Shown: positions 10,890 through 21,371 of the stretch, piece after piece
Position numbering within the stretch: position 1 is the first letter of the stretch
Layout of the letters: each line of letters begins with the position of its first letter
Assembly: GCA_038380435.1 (NCBI GenBank)
Contig: JAWZYU010000025.1
Coordinates: forward strand, 52,088,691-52,152,690
Length of the DNA stretch: 64,000 nucleotides
Origin: Ryuthela nishihirai
Taxonomy: Eukaryota; Arthropoda; Arachnida; Araneae; Heptathelidae
Reading direction: 5' to 3'
Program-made: the position numbers and the translations under genes
Notes under the pieces: model-generated
Database searches by the model: none
Told to the model about the DNA's origin: nothing
What the model saw: only the letters and a program-made list of their open reading frames with translations

Positions 10890-11570
10890 AGAAAATAAAA
10901 ATAAAGCATATCGATGGTTCAATCAGTCACAGAATTCGTAGTTACTTCAAAGGGAAATAGGACAGCAATTTACCTACTCAACAACCCATTTAGGGGAAGT
11001 CAGTTACATGTTAGAGTAACTATTGTTTTTTTTCGAAATGCCAATGTTTGCAAATCACATTGGTATTCTAAAAACTTCTAAGGGGCAGGGGTGGCTCAGT
11101 CGGTAGCACGCCAGGCTCGTAATCTGTAGTTCCCAGGTTAAGTCCCAGCTGGGTCAGCTTTGAGATTTATCTCCGCAAAAATTCCCCGCCCTGCCCACGG
11201 TCAGTAGGGAACACCGATGGGCTTGGAAAGGCCGCTGTCCGTTGGATGGGACATTAAGCCGTGGCCCCGTGTGCGGGAGAGCCATACCTTGTGCACGTTA
11301 AATAACACGCTGGATGACCTTGACGGGAGGCTACCATCTGTCTCCCAACAGCTGTTCCAGTGGGTCCCCTCCCCCAACCTTCTCTGAGCCTTCGTGGTCC
11401 ATGTGACCTGGCCATTTAGCCCATGGTGTGCAAAAAGGTGCCGCTCAGAGGTAAAACAACCCAACTCAACAAGATTACCGATGCCCTATCTTTTTTTGAA
11501 GTGAGTATGAATTTAGTAACTGATTGCATCATCAATATTTCAACTTTTTAGGGTACATATGGGAAGTTAG
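10890..11570. repeat. Palindromic core of the composite repeat, split by SINE A
   Basis: The left arm (about 10900-10960) reads GCATATCGATGGTTCAATCAG, then CAGAATTCG and ACTTCAAAGGG. The right arm (about 11480-11570) reads CTATCTTTTTTTGAAGTGAG, TAACTGATTGCATCATC and AATATTTCAACTTTTTAGGG, complementary in order. A second copy at 43895-44075 has the same two arms without a SINE between them. The SINE therefore landed in the loop. Confidence 0.7.
11081..11471 (+). mobile_element. SINE family A, full length
   Basis: It has A box TGGCTCAGTCGGTAG and the intact CTCGTAATCTG. The B box is damaged (GGTTAAGTCCC instead of GGTTCGAGTCCC). The body is otherwise well preserved (GATGGGACATTAAGCCGTGG; TCTGAGCCTTCGTGG) and ends at AGAGGTAAAACAACCCAAC. 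It sits in the loop of the palindromic core. Confidence 0.88.
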
Positions 11571-11689
11571 ATATTTTTTTATTTATTTATATTTTTGCAC
11601 TCTTTAAAAGTTTTAATTAGAACTAATGGATCATTGGAAAAATGCAAATAATGGTATTTTTTAGAATTTATGCAACATAAAGAGTATTT

Positions 11690-12540
11690 GTCTTTTATTC
11701 CTTAAATTTAAAAAGTTACTTATCTCGCATCCCTCTGAGAAAAGGGGACAGTTTATTGCTATCAGTTTAATATCTCTCTATGCTCTCAGTGAAATTTCAG
11801 ATTTCTGCTGTAAATAAATCACCTGCAATAATTGTTAAAAGTTTCAGTTTTTCTATAGTTAGTGCTTTCTAATAATGTAAATTAAAACTACCTAAGGGTT
11901 TAAAAATTTTGAATTATAATGTTTTATTTTGTATCAATCCAACTAAAATAAAATTTTTCAATTATCTCTAAAACAAAACAGTTGCATTTCCCACCTTCCA
12001 CCCCCCACTGCTGGGTGAAGTAATTTATTGTTGAAAATGCAAACCTCATGACCTTCACATTATACCACAAAACTTTCTAGCATAAATAACGTCACTTGCA
12101 ACATTCAAAATTTTCTGTCATTAAGAGGTACAGTTAAAAATTTTGGAAGATTTGGAAATGTTAACCATAATATTTCATCAATACTGAAAAAGGGAAACAA
12201 TTTTTAAGTTATCTCTAAAAGCAATTATGTCTTAAAAAAGTTGCATTTTACCACCCACTCATAGGGGTAAGGGGTCAACTCATTGTTACCAACTGAAATT
12301 TTGTAACTTTTACAATTCCACCAACAAAATTTCAAATTTGTAGCATAAATTCATCGTTTATAATATTCATTTTAAAATCTTGCAATTTTCAAATTTTGCC
12401 ACCGTTAGAGGACACAATTATAGTTTTTGGGAGATTCCAAAAGTGTAAAGCATAATTAATATTTTATCAATATCTATCCAACACACACAAAAAATTAAAT
12501 TCATCTCTAAAGCCAAAAAGTTTGATATCTACAAATGGAC
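11690..12540 (+). repeat. Diverged tandem repeat, about 250-290 bp units
   Basis: ATCTCTAAA-type words recur near 11964, 12211 and 12503, and GTTGCATTT-CCACC words near 11981 and 12240. Shared words such as TAGCATAAAT, AAAATTTTGGAAGATT and ATATTTCATCAATA sit between them in the same order. That gives about three old units. The array ends near ACAGACAGACAGACATGACA, a short GACA microsatellite. Confidence 0.6.
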
Positions 12541-12599
12541 AGACAGACAGACATGACAAAGTTCAAATATTATTTTGTTTTATTTTTTAATGAGATAAC

Positions 12600-12958
12600 A
12601 ATATGTATAATTTACCATTGACATTGTAAACAAAAAAAATATGTATATTGAAAATGATAGTATATTTTTATACTACATAGTATTAAATTAAAAACTGACA
12701 TAAAAGAAAAGTATAGCATTAATATATTTTACAGAAGTTTTTTCCAGGGCAGATAGCGAGCGCAAAGAAGGGTGCCTTAGAGAATTTTAATAACCAGAAT
12801 GGCGACAGAAAAAGATTAACATGATACATGTATTTTGAAAGGATTTTTATTTTAAGTAGACTAAAGTGATGATAGGGAGAAAACATTGCATCATTTGTCA
12901 AGTAATATTTAATGTAAATACACATATAAATGTCAGATATGCAACATTCATTTTGATT
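12600..12958. other. A+T-rich stretch with nothing recognised
   Basis: There is no recognisable repeat or coding segment between the tandem array and the LINE insertion. Short open frames on both strands lack any family resemblance. Confidence 0.35.
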
Positions 12959-12968
12959 ATAATTTTGT

Positions 12969-15076
12969 CTTTTACCATGATAGGTTGCTTAGTCATTATG
13001 ACAGTCATGGTTTTCTTACCACTGAAGTTGAGGAAGAATAGGACCATTTTAAACAGGCTTTTTTGGAAACTAACAGTACTCTTTTAGGAAAAAAGGAGCA
13101 GAGGAGGCAGAATTATTTGAGTGATAAGGCACTTCAGCTTATTTTGGAATGAAAAAACTCCAGGAATGTCCACAATCAATACCCTACTAGTCCTAATTGA
13201 AAGCATTACAAAGAGCTTAATAAAGATGTAAAAGATCAATTAGAAATGGATAAGAATCTTTGGCTTGATGGCTTAGCTGACAAAGCTGAGTAAGCAGTTA
13301 GGCAGCACAACAGTAGAGAGTTGTATCAGATAGTTAATGTTTTATGTGGTAGAAAACGGGCAGGCATACAAGGATCGAAGGATAAACAAGGTAAGGTTAT
13401 AGAAGGTGAGGATTCTGTCATGGCTAGGTGGGCTGAGCATTTCAGTGATGTTCTAAACAATATGGTTAGTTGGTCTCCCATTGTTTGTAATGATGATAGA
13501 TGTATCACTGGCTTTAATGTTGGCCCTATAACACAATCTGAAGTTATTTGGCTATTTCTAAACTTAAACTATGTAAATCCCAGGGGTAGATCAAATTACT
13601 AAGGAAATGCTTAGAGCTGGAAATATTTTGGTCTCCACTTGGATGACTGAAATTTTGAATATCTTTTATGATAAAGTCATGGTTCCTAAGGATTTTATCA
13701 GAGCTGTTATTATTATCCCTATTTTCAAAAAAGGTGATCGCAGTTCTTGTGACAACTATAGGGATATCAACCTACTCTCAGTTCCAGGTAAAGTTCTTTG
13801 AATGATTGTGCTTAATAGAATTAAGAATCTGGTTGACAGGCAATTGCGTGATGAGCAATGTGGATTCAGAAGTGGTAGGGGATCTGTAGATCAGATATTT
13901 TCACTTAGGCAGATTCTTGAGAAATGTTTAGAGTTTCAGAAACCTTTGGTTGCTAGCTTTGTTGATTTCAAAAAGGCTTTCAACTCTGTTGATCGTCATA
14001 ATTTGTGGTTGATTGCGAGATCATATGGTATACCAGACAAGTTAGTTAACATAATTAAAGCTCTCTATAATAACACTGAGTCGTGTGTGAGAGTTGGTAA
14101 GGCTTGTAGCAATTGGTTTAGCATTACTTCTGGTGTTCAACAAGGGTGCATTTTGTCTCCTTTTCTCTTTAGTTTGGTTATTGATTATGTTATGCGAAAT
14201 TCACTGCAAGGGAAAGATTTTGGCCCTAAATGGTCTGGAGATATGAAAATTTCTGATTTAGATTATGCTGATGAGTTAGCCCTTTTGGCAAATGATGTTG
14301 ATGAGATGAACTCTTTCATTCCAGCTGTTAATGAAACTGGTAGTAGAGTAGGTTTGGTTATAAACAGAGAACAGAGAGAAAACTAAAGTGATGAAAATTG
14401 ATCAGGCAGGTTGTGATTCAGTTAATCTGAATGGTTGCAGTCTTGAACAGGTGTCACAGTTTAATTATCTTGGGAGCTATGTAACTGATACTGGTGATGT
14501 GTGGCATGAGATTAACAGACGAATAGGGATTGCTGCCGGGACTTCCAAGGATCTGTGGAGATTGTGGAGAAATAGGCGTATACACCTAAAGACTAAAATT
14601 GGACTGTATAATAGTTTGGGTAGTATTGGGTTTTCTAGGGTTAGTTATGGTAGTGAAGCTTGCACACTTTGTAGACATGATAACAGGAAACTAGATGCTT
14701 TTGATTCTAGATGCTTATGCAGTATCTTGGGTATTAGGTGGTTTAACTTTGTAACTAAAGATGAGGTTAGGCAAAGGATTCGGCAACCTGCTTTAAGCAG
14801 CATATTGTGCAGAGAGAGACTCCATTGGTTTGGCCATGTTGCCTGTATGGATAATTATAGATTGGCGAATAGGGTTATGAACAGTGTGCCTAAAGGCCTC
14901 AGAAAGAGGGGGAGACCTAGGATGTGGCGGACAGACAATATCAAACAGGACCTTGTTAGAGTTGGTGTGCAGTGGCCAAATGCAGCAGATGTAGCTCAGG
15001 AAAGACTTGCTTGGAGAACTAAATTGCACAGTCTGGTTGGACCTCCGTAGCCCATAGCTGCTTAAGGATGATGATG
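12969..15076 (+). mobile_element. LINE, 5'-truncated, with 10-bp target duplication
   Basis: The insert is flanked by ATAATTTTGT at 12959-12968 and 15077-15086. Its 3' end is a GATGATGAT tail right after the coding region, as in LINEs that end in short simple repeats rather than poly(A). The endonuclease part is absent (5' truncation). The element begins in the linker ahead of the reverse transcriptase (EAFLETNSTLL- and LSDKALQLI-like words once frames are allowed to change). Fragments of the same family lie at 16083-16372 (+) and 33891-34404 (-). Confidence 0.88.
13321..15050 (+). pseudogene. LINE reverse transcriptase, inactivated
   Basis: The product would copy LINE RNA at the target site. 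Seen in order are: GNILVSTW and IIPIFKKGDRSSCDNYRDI (finger/palm entry), then QCGFRSGRGSVDQIF, LVASFVDFKKAFNSVDR (first catalytic Asp motif), GVQQGCILSPFLFSL, DLDYADELALLA (catalytic box), FNYLGSYV and, near the C-terminus, WFGHVACM and GLRKRGRPRM. Damage is clear. A TGA stop lies at 13799-13801, frames change between 13602 and 13607 and between 14386 and 14388, and the catalytic YADD is YADE (GAT then GAG at 14270-14275). The C-terminal GHV...GRPR segment is common in CR1/Jockey/RTE-type LINEs; I cannot place the clade further. Confidence 0.85.
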
Positions 15077-15086
15077 ATAATTTTGT

Positions 15087-15965
15087 GTTAAAGCATACTG
15101 TATACATTTTTCTATACCATTGATTTTCTATATAGCATAAAACTTCCAATCTTTTCAACTTTTTGTACCTTTAACACTAAATTTTGCTGCAACTTCATTC
15201 TGCTATAGCAATAAGCTAATGCCACTAGGTGGTAATTGATGCTATAGCCTTCCACTAGAGTCATTTGAGCTCTCCTCAAGAGTTTAAATTTTGTAATTAC
15301 AGCTAAAATCGTGAATATTAAATTGTATAGCGATATCTGTGAGTCTAGTTAATTTTCAGATGTTTCTTAAAGTAGCTAGCATTTTTTAAAGTCTTGTATA
15401 CCTATTCATTTGTATAATTATTCTTTCTTGTTGCATTATGTATTTGAGAAGCAGCATAAATAAGTATAGAAGTTGTGATATCAGTATTTCCCTTCTGAAT
15501 TAGAGAAACCTAAAAATTTATCTGAATCACTATCAGAATTAATGAAATTTTTGTGAAAAACTCAACAATTTTTTTCAGTTCAACTTAATGTAAAATATTC
15601 ATTGGAGTATTTGGTGAATATTTATTTATCTTTTAAACACCATATGGAATGAGATATCAGGGGGGTGGAGAAATACAGAAAAAAGACTTAGATATTTCCC
15701 CTGCATTCACAAAGTATTGATCTGCACATCCTAACATATGCACTAAAAGTTTCAAATCAAAACCACATTTTACTGATCACACCAATCATGTTTTCAAAGA
15801 AATAACAGGTTTTCTCTTTGTATTCATTCTGCAACCTATGTCTAATAATGGATAAAAATATTTAGAAATGTTAAAATAGTTTAAAATCACAAAATATACT
15901 AAAATGAAGCTAAAACATGTATGGCTGTAATTTTAAAATTTCTATGGTGCACAAACAATAATTGT
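15087..15965. other. Intronic stretch, nothing recognised
   Basis: A+T-rich. A partly similar stretch appears near 50100-50700 (shared words like ATATTTGAGAAGCA and AATTCATCTGAAT; then an AAATACTGATCA-type phrase), which suggests an old dispersed repeat that I cannot delimit. Confidence 0.35.
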
Positions 15966-15967
15966 TC

Positions 15968-16045
15968 CTTCTACTATGGCATATAAACTGACAGGCTCCT
16001 GTCATACCTCTGTGGCAAGCAGCTGCTTGAGGGGGTATTATATAT
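15968..16045 (+). mobile_element. SINE family B, 3' end only
   Basis: It contains CTACTATGGCATATAAACTG, then the GACAGGCTCCTGTC mini-palindrome and AAGCAGCTGCTTGAGGGGG, followed by a TATATATA tail. The head is missing. Confidence 0.8.
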
Positions 16046-16082
16046 ATGTTCTACTTTTAAATAAATTAAATGTAGGGCCCAA

Positions 16083-16372
16083 AATTAGTAGCTTTTGATT
16101 CTAGGTGCATATGCATTGCCTTGGGCATTAGTTAAACTGTGTAAGTGATGATGAGGTTAGATGAAGGAGTTAGCAACTACCTTGAGCAGCATATTATGAA
16201 GAGAGAGATACTGCATTGGTTTAGTCTTGTTGCCCACATGCAGAACTGCAGATTAGGAGTCAAGTTAGAAGTATGCGTTAAAGCCTCAGAAAAAGGGAAA
16301 GACCTAGGATATAGTGAGCTGACAGTATCAAACAGGATCTTGTTAGAATTGATCTGTAGCTCAGGTTGAACA
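16083..16372 (+). mobile_element. LINE 3' fragment, same family as 12969-15076
   Basis: It starts at AGTAGCTTTTGATTCTAGG, matching 14690-14720 of the larger copy, and runs through a GATGATGAGGTTAG word and the eroded WFGHV region (HWFSLVAHMQN here) to CAAACAGGATCTTGTTAG. The GATGAT tail is lost. It is more diverged than the other two copies. Confidence 0.75.
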
Positions 16373-16559
16373 TGTTTAACAAAATATTAAAAGTATATAA
16401 CTTACAGTATATTAAACTTTAAAAAAAATATGAGATTCTGAAAGATGGAAAAGATGAGAAAATAAAACATTGTAATTTTTCATATTTGGTAGATTAATCA
16501 ATATGTAATACTCTAATCAATATGTATAAAATTGTTAATGAATTAAACAAATCCCATAA

Positions 16560-16795
16560 CACATTCGCAAAACTGAAATATAATAATAAATATTCCCTCA
16601 ACCTACACGACATGTGGAAAGAAGCTCTTTGTCTAAACGGACCCAGCGTCAGTACATAACATCACTTCACTGATGACGGAGCGCTGTCTTTGCTCCGAAA
16701 AGCTTCTGAGAGTTTTCTCCTAAGAACTTTCAACATCCAAATAGTTTGAAGGATAAACTCTGAAAAAAAAAAAATTTTATTGCTCAATGACAGAG
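16560..16795 (+). repeat. Penelope-type terminal fragment with hammerhead-like motif
   Basis: The block 16665-16790 is repeated in inverted orientation at 5745-5885. It has CTGATGA (16670-16676), a GGAGC/GCTCC stem (16678-16682 with 16692-16696) and GAAA (16697-16700). It also has a minimal AA/TT stem III, and TTCA/TGAG (16666-16669 with 16707-16710) as stem I. This is the layout of the minimal type I hammerhead ribozymes known from Penelope-like elements. A C at 16677 would face C at the stem II base, so activity is doubtful. Confidence 0.5.
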
Positions 16796-16847
16796 AATTT
16801 TTAAATTATTTTTAATTAATTTTTGAGCAAGAAGGTCTTTTAATTGT

Positions 16848-16985
16848 ATACTGTCAGTTTATACGCCATAATAGAAGATCTATGAGGATAGCGGGATCTC
16901 AGCAGAAAAACAACACAAACATTCGTGCCTTACCCAGAGCTTGATCAGTAGCCAAATGAGCTAACTACTTGGTCATGGGATACAT
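16848..16985 (-). mobile_element. SINE family B, lacking its 3' tail
   Basis: It reads CTGTCAGTTTATACGCC, then a GATCTCAGCAGAAAAAC-like word, TGCCTTACCCAGAGC and GATCAGTAGCCAAATGAGC to TACTTGGTCATGGGA. The tail with the AAGCAGCTGCTT palindrome is absent. The sequence is more diverged than other copies. Confidence 0.7.
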
Positions 16986-17299
16986 AGCTGAGATTGAAAC
17001 CCAAACCATTTTCAGTCTACATCAATGTAATAAAACATGGTTAAATTTAAATCTTAATCTAATCTAAAAAATAATTAAAGTTGGTGGAAAGAATTTTATT
17101 TTAGCCATTTGGATTATTCCCAAACAATACCCCAAAATATGCAAGCCCATGATCTCTTGTATCTGAGTATTAATGTTGAGTTTCTAAACTAAGAATATTT
17201 GAATAACTAAGACATCAGTTCCCTAATGTAGGTTCGTTACCCAAACTTTGGTTATAAGGCCTTTTGATAGGTCACAAAAGTCTGTTGGCTTGGCCAGTT

Positions 17300-17592
17300 A
17301 CCCTGTACATACTGCTCACTACCCACCCTGCCCTTGCTCAGTAGGTGACACTGATGGGCTTGGGAAGACTGTTGTCTGTTGAATGGGATGTTAAGCCATG
17401 ACCCCTTATGTGGGAGAGCCATGCCTTGTACACGTTAAAGAACACGCTTGATGGGAGGCTACCATCTTTCTCGCATAGCTGTCCAGTGGGTCCCCTCCCC
17501 CAACCTTCTCTGAGCCCTTAGGATTCTCGTGACCTGGCCTTTTAGCCCATTGTGTGCAAAAAAGGTGCTGCTCAGAGGTAAAATAACCCAAC
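17300..17592 (+). mobile_element. SINE family A, head eroded
   Basis: It contains CCTGCCCTTGCTCAGTAGG, GATGGGCTTGGGAAGACTG, ACACGTTAAAGAACACGC, then CCCCTCCCCCAACCTTCTC and GCTCAGAGGTAAAATAACCC. The tRNA-like head cannot be recognised with confidence. Confidence 0.8.
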
Positions 17593-17599
17593 ATACAAC

Positions 17600-18585
17600 T
17601 CTTATTTGGTGTGAGATGAATGGGAATTTGAATTTTGGGTTGCATGGAATAGGTATTTATTTTGAGTCACAATAGGAAAATTTGGGGGGGACTGAACTAA
17701 GATCTATAAATATTTAAAACTCTATAGAGGGTTCAGCAGGCCTAAACTTTTCTTCATTCTTCTGATTTATCTATCTTTGTAATGATATTGTTTCCAAAGA
17801 GTAATCCAGTCACTTTGGATTTTAGCAACATGCTAAATCCAATTTTCAATAAAACTTGCCCTTGAAGATCAGAGCCTACTCAAAGTAAAAGTGACATTTC
17901 TGTAAAAAGTAAACAAAAGTGTGTAACTAGTATCACATCATATTTTGTGATGCATTTCACACTGAGTTGCAGTAGATTTTCTGATTTTGATAATTTTGTG
18001 ATGCAAGTTTTAAAGCTACACATAATGAGTAATTAAATATTTCTTGAAGCATGGTGTTTATTTTTCCATTCCTTTTTTAATTTAAGAGATTCCTCATTAC
18101 TACCAATAAAAGTGGCTTGTCTTGCAGAAAAATAACTTTTTTCATTATGACCAGAAATAAGGGAAAATCATTATGACCTGAAATTTGAAAGGAAAAGAAA
18201 ATATGGTAGGTAAAAGTAAGAAATTCTACAGAGAAAATTTTTGCTTAACAGATTTGCTATACAGAATTTTCTGAACAAATTTCACCATTATAAGCAGACA
18301 AAATATGAAAAAAATTTTAGCCATTGTGATTTAAAATGGCATTAAAACTTTGATGTTCATAGTTTCATAAAGCAAACATTAATGTATGCAGTTTGCCAAC
18401 ATTATGAAATATTTTAAACTCATGTTTTTTACATGTTAGGGTTTAGTGGAAGTTTATTGTTCAACTTCGTTAAAATGTTAATTGTATTAATGTTTCTTTA
18501 AGCAAATGAGTAGGTATTTTTTTTAGTTAGTATGTTAATATATAGTTTAAAAATTAAGTTACTCATTAAAAAGTTCCATAATCTT
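17600..18585. other. Intron sequence before exon b, nothing recognised
   Basis: A+T-rich with no coding or repeat signature that I can name. It ends in the TTTTTAG acceptor of the next exon. Confidence 0.4.
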
Positions 18586-18590
18586 TTTAG

Positions 18591-18715
18591 ATCCTCTAGC
18601 TGTGTGCAGCAAACAATTGCTAATCCATTACGAGAAAACTTCGAAGTCTTCCTGCAAACTTTAATCAGCCAAGCTTTGGATCCTAATTTCCTTTCTGAAA
18701 TAACAAATGAAAATG
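18591..18715 (+). CDS. DUF4211 gene (QSER1/PRR12-like), exon b
   Basis: The acceptor is ATCTTTTTAG. The first base A completes CAA (Q) with the CA left by exon a. It is followed by 41 codons reading SSSCVQQTIANPLRENFEVF and on through LISQALDPNFLSEITNEN. The last G is left over before the donor GTAAGC. The segment NPLR-NFE-FL and ALDPNFL is the helical start of the DUF4211 region in QSER1/PRR12-type proteins (family knowledge). The G joins AT from exon c to give GAT (D), so b and c splice directly in frame. There is no stop and both splice sites are good. This is one of the more reliable exons. Confidence 0.88.
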
Positions 18716-18970
18716 GTAAGCAATGTTTTATTCTGATTGTAATTAAAAAATAATAATAATAATAATAATTCTTACATTTATAATATTTGTTTACTTGATG
18801 AGCTGTCTTCTTTTTTATTTAATCATACTACAGGTAATGGACAGAAAAAGGGAAACACCAAGGTTTGTGCAAAGTCTTTGATTTATGTTAAACAGCAGCA
18901 TTTCACTAATGAAGGCATGAAACGTGTAAATGACATCCCAGCATCCTTAGCATTATGTCTATAAAGGCAA

Positions 18971-19155
18971 TTATTCAAATTACCACTTTGAAGTCGATTC
19001 AACTCTTAGAGGAAAAATTGTCTTGAGCCGGGTGGAATATGAACCCATGACCTCCTGTATCCCACCCGGCTCAAGACAATTTTTCCTCTAAGAGTTGAAT
19101 CGACTTCAAAGTGGTAATTTGAATACTAAATAAGTAGAGTTTCTTTCATTATTTA
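18971..19155. mobile_element. Fold-back family C element with 12-bp duplication
   Basis: Arms 18972-19039 and 19058-19125 (68 bp each) are complementary with a single mismatch around an 18-base loop. The arms carry the family C sequence ACCACTTTGAAGTCGATTC, GAGGAAAAATTGTCTTGAGC and the start of the tRNA-like part. CTATAAAGGCAA flanks the unit at 18959-18970 and 19156-19167, a perfect 12-bp target duplication. A duplication of this length is typical of LINE-driven insertion, not of a DNA transposon. It looks like a retroposed inverted dimer. Confidence 0.85.
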
Positions 19156-19179
19156 CTATAAAGGCAAACCTGGTCAAAC

Positions 19180-20210
19180 TGCATGTAATTATTGACAATA
19201 TATCAAGAGAAGACCTTAATGATTCTAAAAGAGGTATGATTGTTGGAGCACATTGGGCAGAAGCTTCAGTAACTAGGCTGAACTCACTAATGTTTCACGA
19301 GAAACAGTTTCCAAGATCATGTCTGCATGGGAATCTAAAGTTAAGATGTCATCTGCAAAAGGCAACAGTGGACCACTCATACTTGAGAATTGGGATGTTT
19401 GAACATTAGTGCGATGTGTAGAGTGTACCAGTGAGCTACAGCTGATAAATTGTGCATGGATTTCAACATAGGATGCAATAAGCAAGTTTCATCAAAAACA
19501 CTATGTTGAGAACTCTATAATAGAGCTGGATATCATGGTTGAATTGCACTTTACAAACCATTCATCAGAACTGTTAACTCATGTTGTCATGTCCAGTGCT
19601 GGAAAGAGCATAAACAGTAGAAGAATGTGATATGTCTGACAAATTATCCTACACTTTGTTTCTGAAAAATGGACAAGTGCATGTGTGGCACCAACCAAAT
19701 AAGGCTTACAACTCTGATTGCTTGTTTCCTACTGTTAAGGATTCTGACAGTTCTGTAATGGTGTGGAATACTTTCTCGTGGCATAGTTTAGGTGCACTCA
19801 TTCCATTAGAAGGAAGATTAATGTCAATCATTATTTGACAGTCCTGAGTGATTGTTTTCATCCAATGGTACATTTATTTCATGAAGAGAGAGCTGTCTTT
19901 CAGGATGACAATGCTCCTGCCCACAGATCACACGTGGTCCACCCAGTGGTTTAAGGAGTATGAGATTGAACTTTTCTCATACCATGGCCACCACAGTCAC
20001 CAGATATTAACCCACTGGAAAATCTATAGGAACTTCTGGAACATCTCAGGCAGCGTTTTCTAGATCCATCGAACAAGCAGCAAATTATCACATTTCTTGT
20101 GTATGAATGGTATCGTTTCCCTCCTGCTGACTTTCAGACACTGCTAGACTCCATGCCACAACATATACAGGCTGTACTGGACTTATATGGTGGTCCAACA
20201 CCACTATTAA
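19180..20210 (+). mobile_element. Tc1-like transposon relic
   Basis: A decayed transposase on the plus strand reads, with frame changes, an N-terminal KRGMIVGAHWAEAS-type segment, YTLFLKNGQVHVWHQPN, SDSSVMVWNTFSW and FHEERAVFQDDNAPAHRSHV (second catalytic Asp). SPDINPLENL follows, holding the final Glu. All of these are Tc1-family landmarks. I could not find clear terminal inverted repeats. Many stops mean it is long dead. Confidence 0.8.
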
Positions 20211-20214
20211 TGAT

Positions 20215-21365
20215 TTTGCATTGCTCTTTCCATTTTTTTTTTGTCCATTATTTGTAGTTTTACCTTGTTCAAATTCAGTGCTGCACTATCAGCATATTTT
20301 TTGCTGTTGGTTTAATCTAAGATTTTGAATCCAGTTACTCATTTTAATCAATGAGCAGTAATACACATTTATTATAGTCATCATATCATGGTTGCTGCCA
20401 TTGTTACTTAATCATATTCATTTTCAAGTCTCACTACTGCATAATATGGTAATTCCTACAGCTAGCTGTAATCTATTACTACATAGTTGTAAATAGTGGA
20501 TCAACTTATTGTATGATCAGAATCTATCAGATAAGTGTAGGTTTTGTTTGCTAACAGAAAATATATTTTAATTCGTTTTAGTAATTTAAAATTATTTTTA
20601 ACTATTTCTTATTTCCACTGAATATCATATCCACCTAATTTTCGTGTCTTCCAAATTGTTGTATTCTCCGAAATGTCACATCCACCAAATGTCATAGACT
20701 CAACTTCTTTAATATTGAAAAAATATACTAAAAAAAATCTTTAATATTGTATAAATATATATGATGATTATAAACCAGAGAACAAACAACGAAAAGTATG
20801 GTGCAAGACCTAGCAACCTGATCTCATGAAGTAAATAGTAAAGCATAAGTCACACATGTTACAGCTTGGTTCTTCTTCAGATTATATGTCATGATTCCTC
20901 CCTTTCCTGCCTCTACATGGAAATACTGTTCAACCCACAGCAACAGCATGACTTGGCACTAAGCTTTGCTAGCTAGGTGTATGAAGTAAAAGGATGTTGT
21001 CCTCCTTTTAGGGGAATGGGGAGCACCAAAGCCATGGGAGCACCCTAACTTGCATGAGTAGAGGTCAGAAACGAATGAACTTGCATAGGCAGTGACTGCC
21101 ACTCAAACTGCTCATGTGGAGTAAATGTACTACACTGCATTGCTTATTCCTCTTTGGAACATGCCATTGCAAAACTGAAGATGAAATATGTATTGACTTT
21201 CATTGGTAGCAAAGAGGAATCTCTTCAATTTAAAAGGAATGGAAAAAATATACCTATATTTGAGGAAATATTTAGTCTCTTGTTATGTGTAGCTCTAAAA
21301 CTTGAATTGCAAAATCTGTTGCAACTCTGTGTAAAGTGCATCGCAAAATGGAATGCAATACTTAA
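20215..21365. other. Intronic stretch, nothing recognised
   Basis: A+T-rich with short open frames without family resemblance (for example 21154-21384). No repeat boundary is seen until the MITE at 21372. Confidence 0.35.
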
Positions 21366-21371
21366 ACTATA

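Noticed and set aside
13321..15050. Host gene with several exons
   Set aside because: The frames form one LINE reverse transcriptase with a stop and two frameshifts, bounded by a 10-bp target duplication.
18833..18861. 29-nt exon starting right after ACTACAG
   Set aside because: It would shift the frame between exons b and c, which join perfectly without it. Only the 18-nt version is compatible with the frame.
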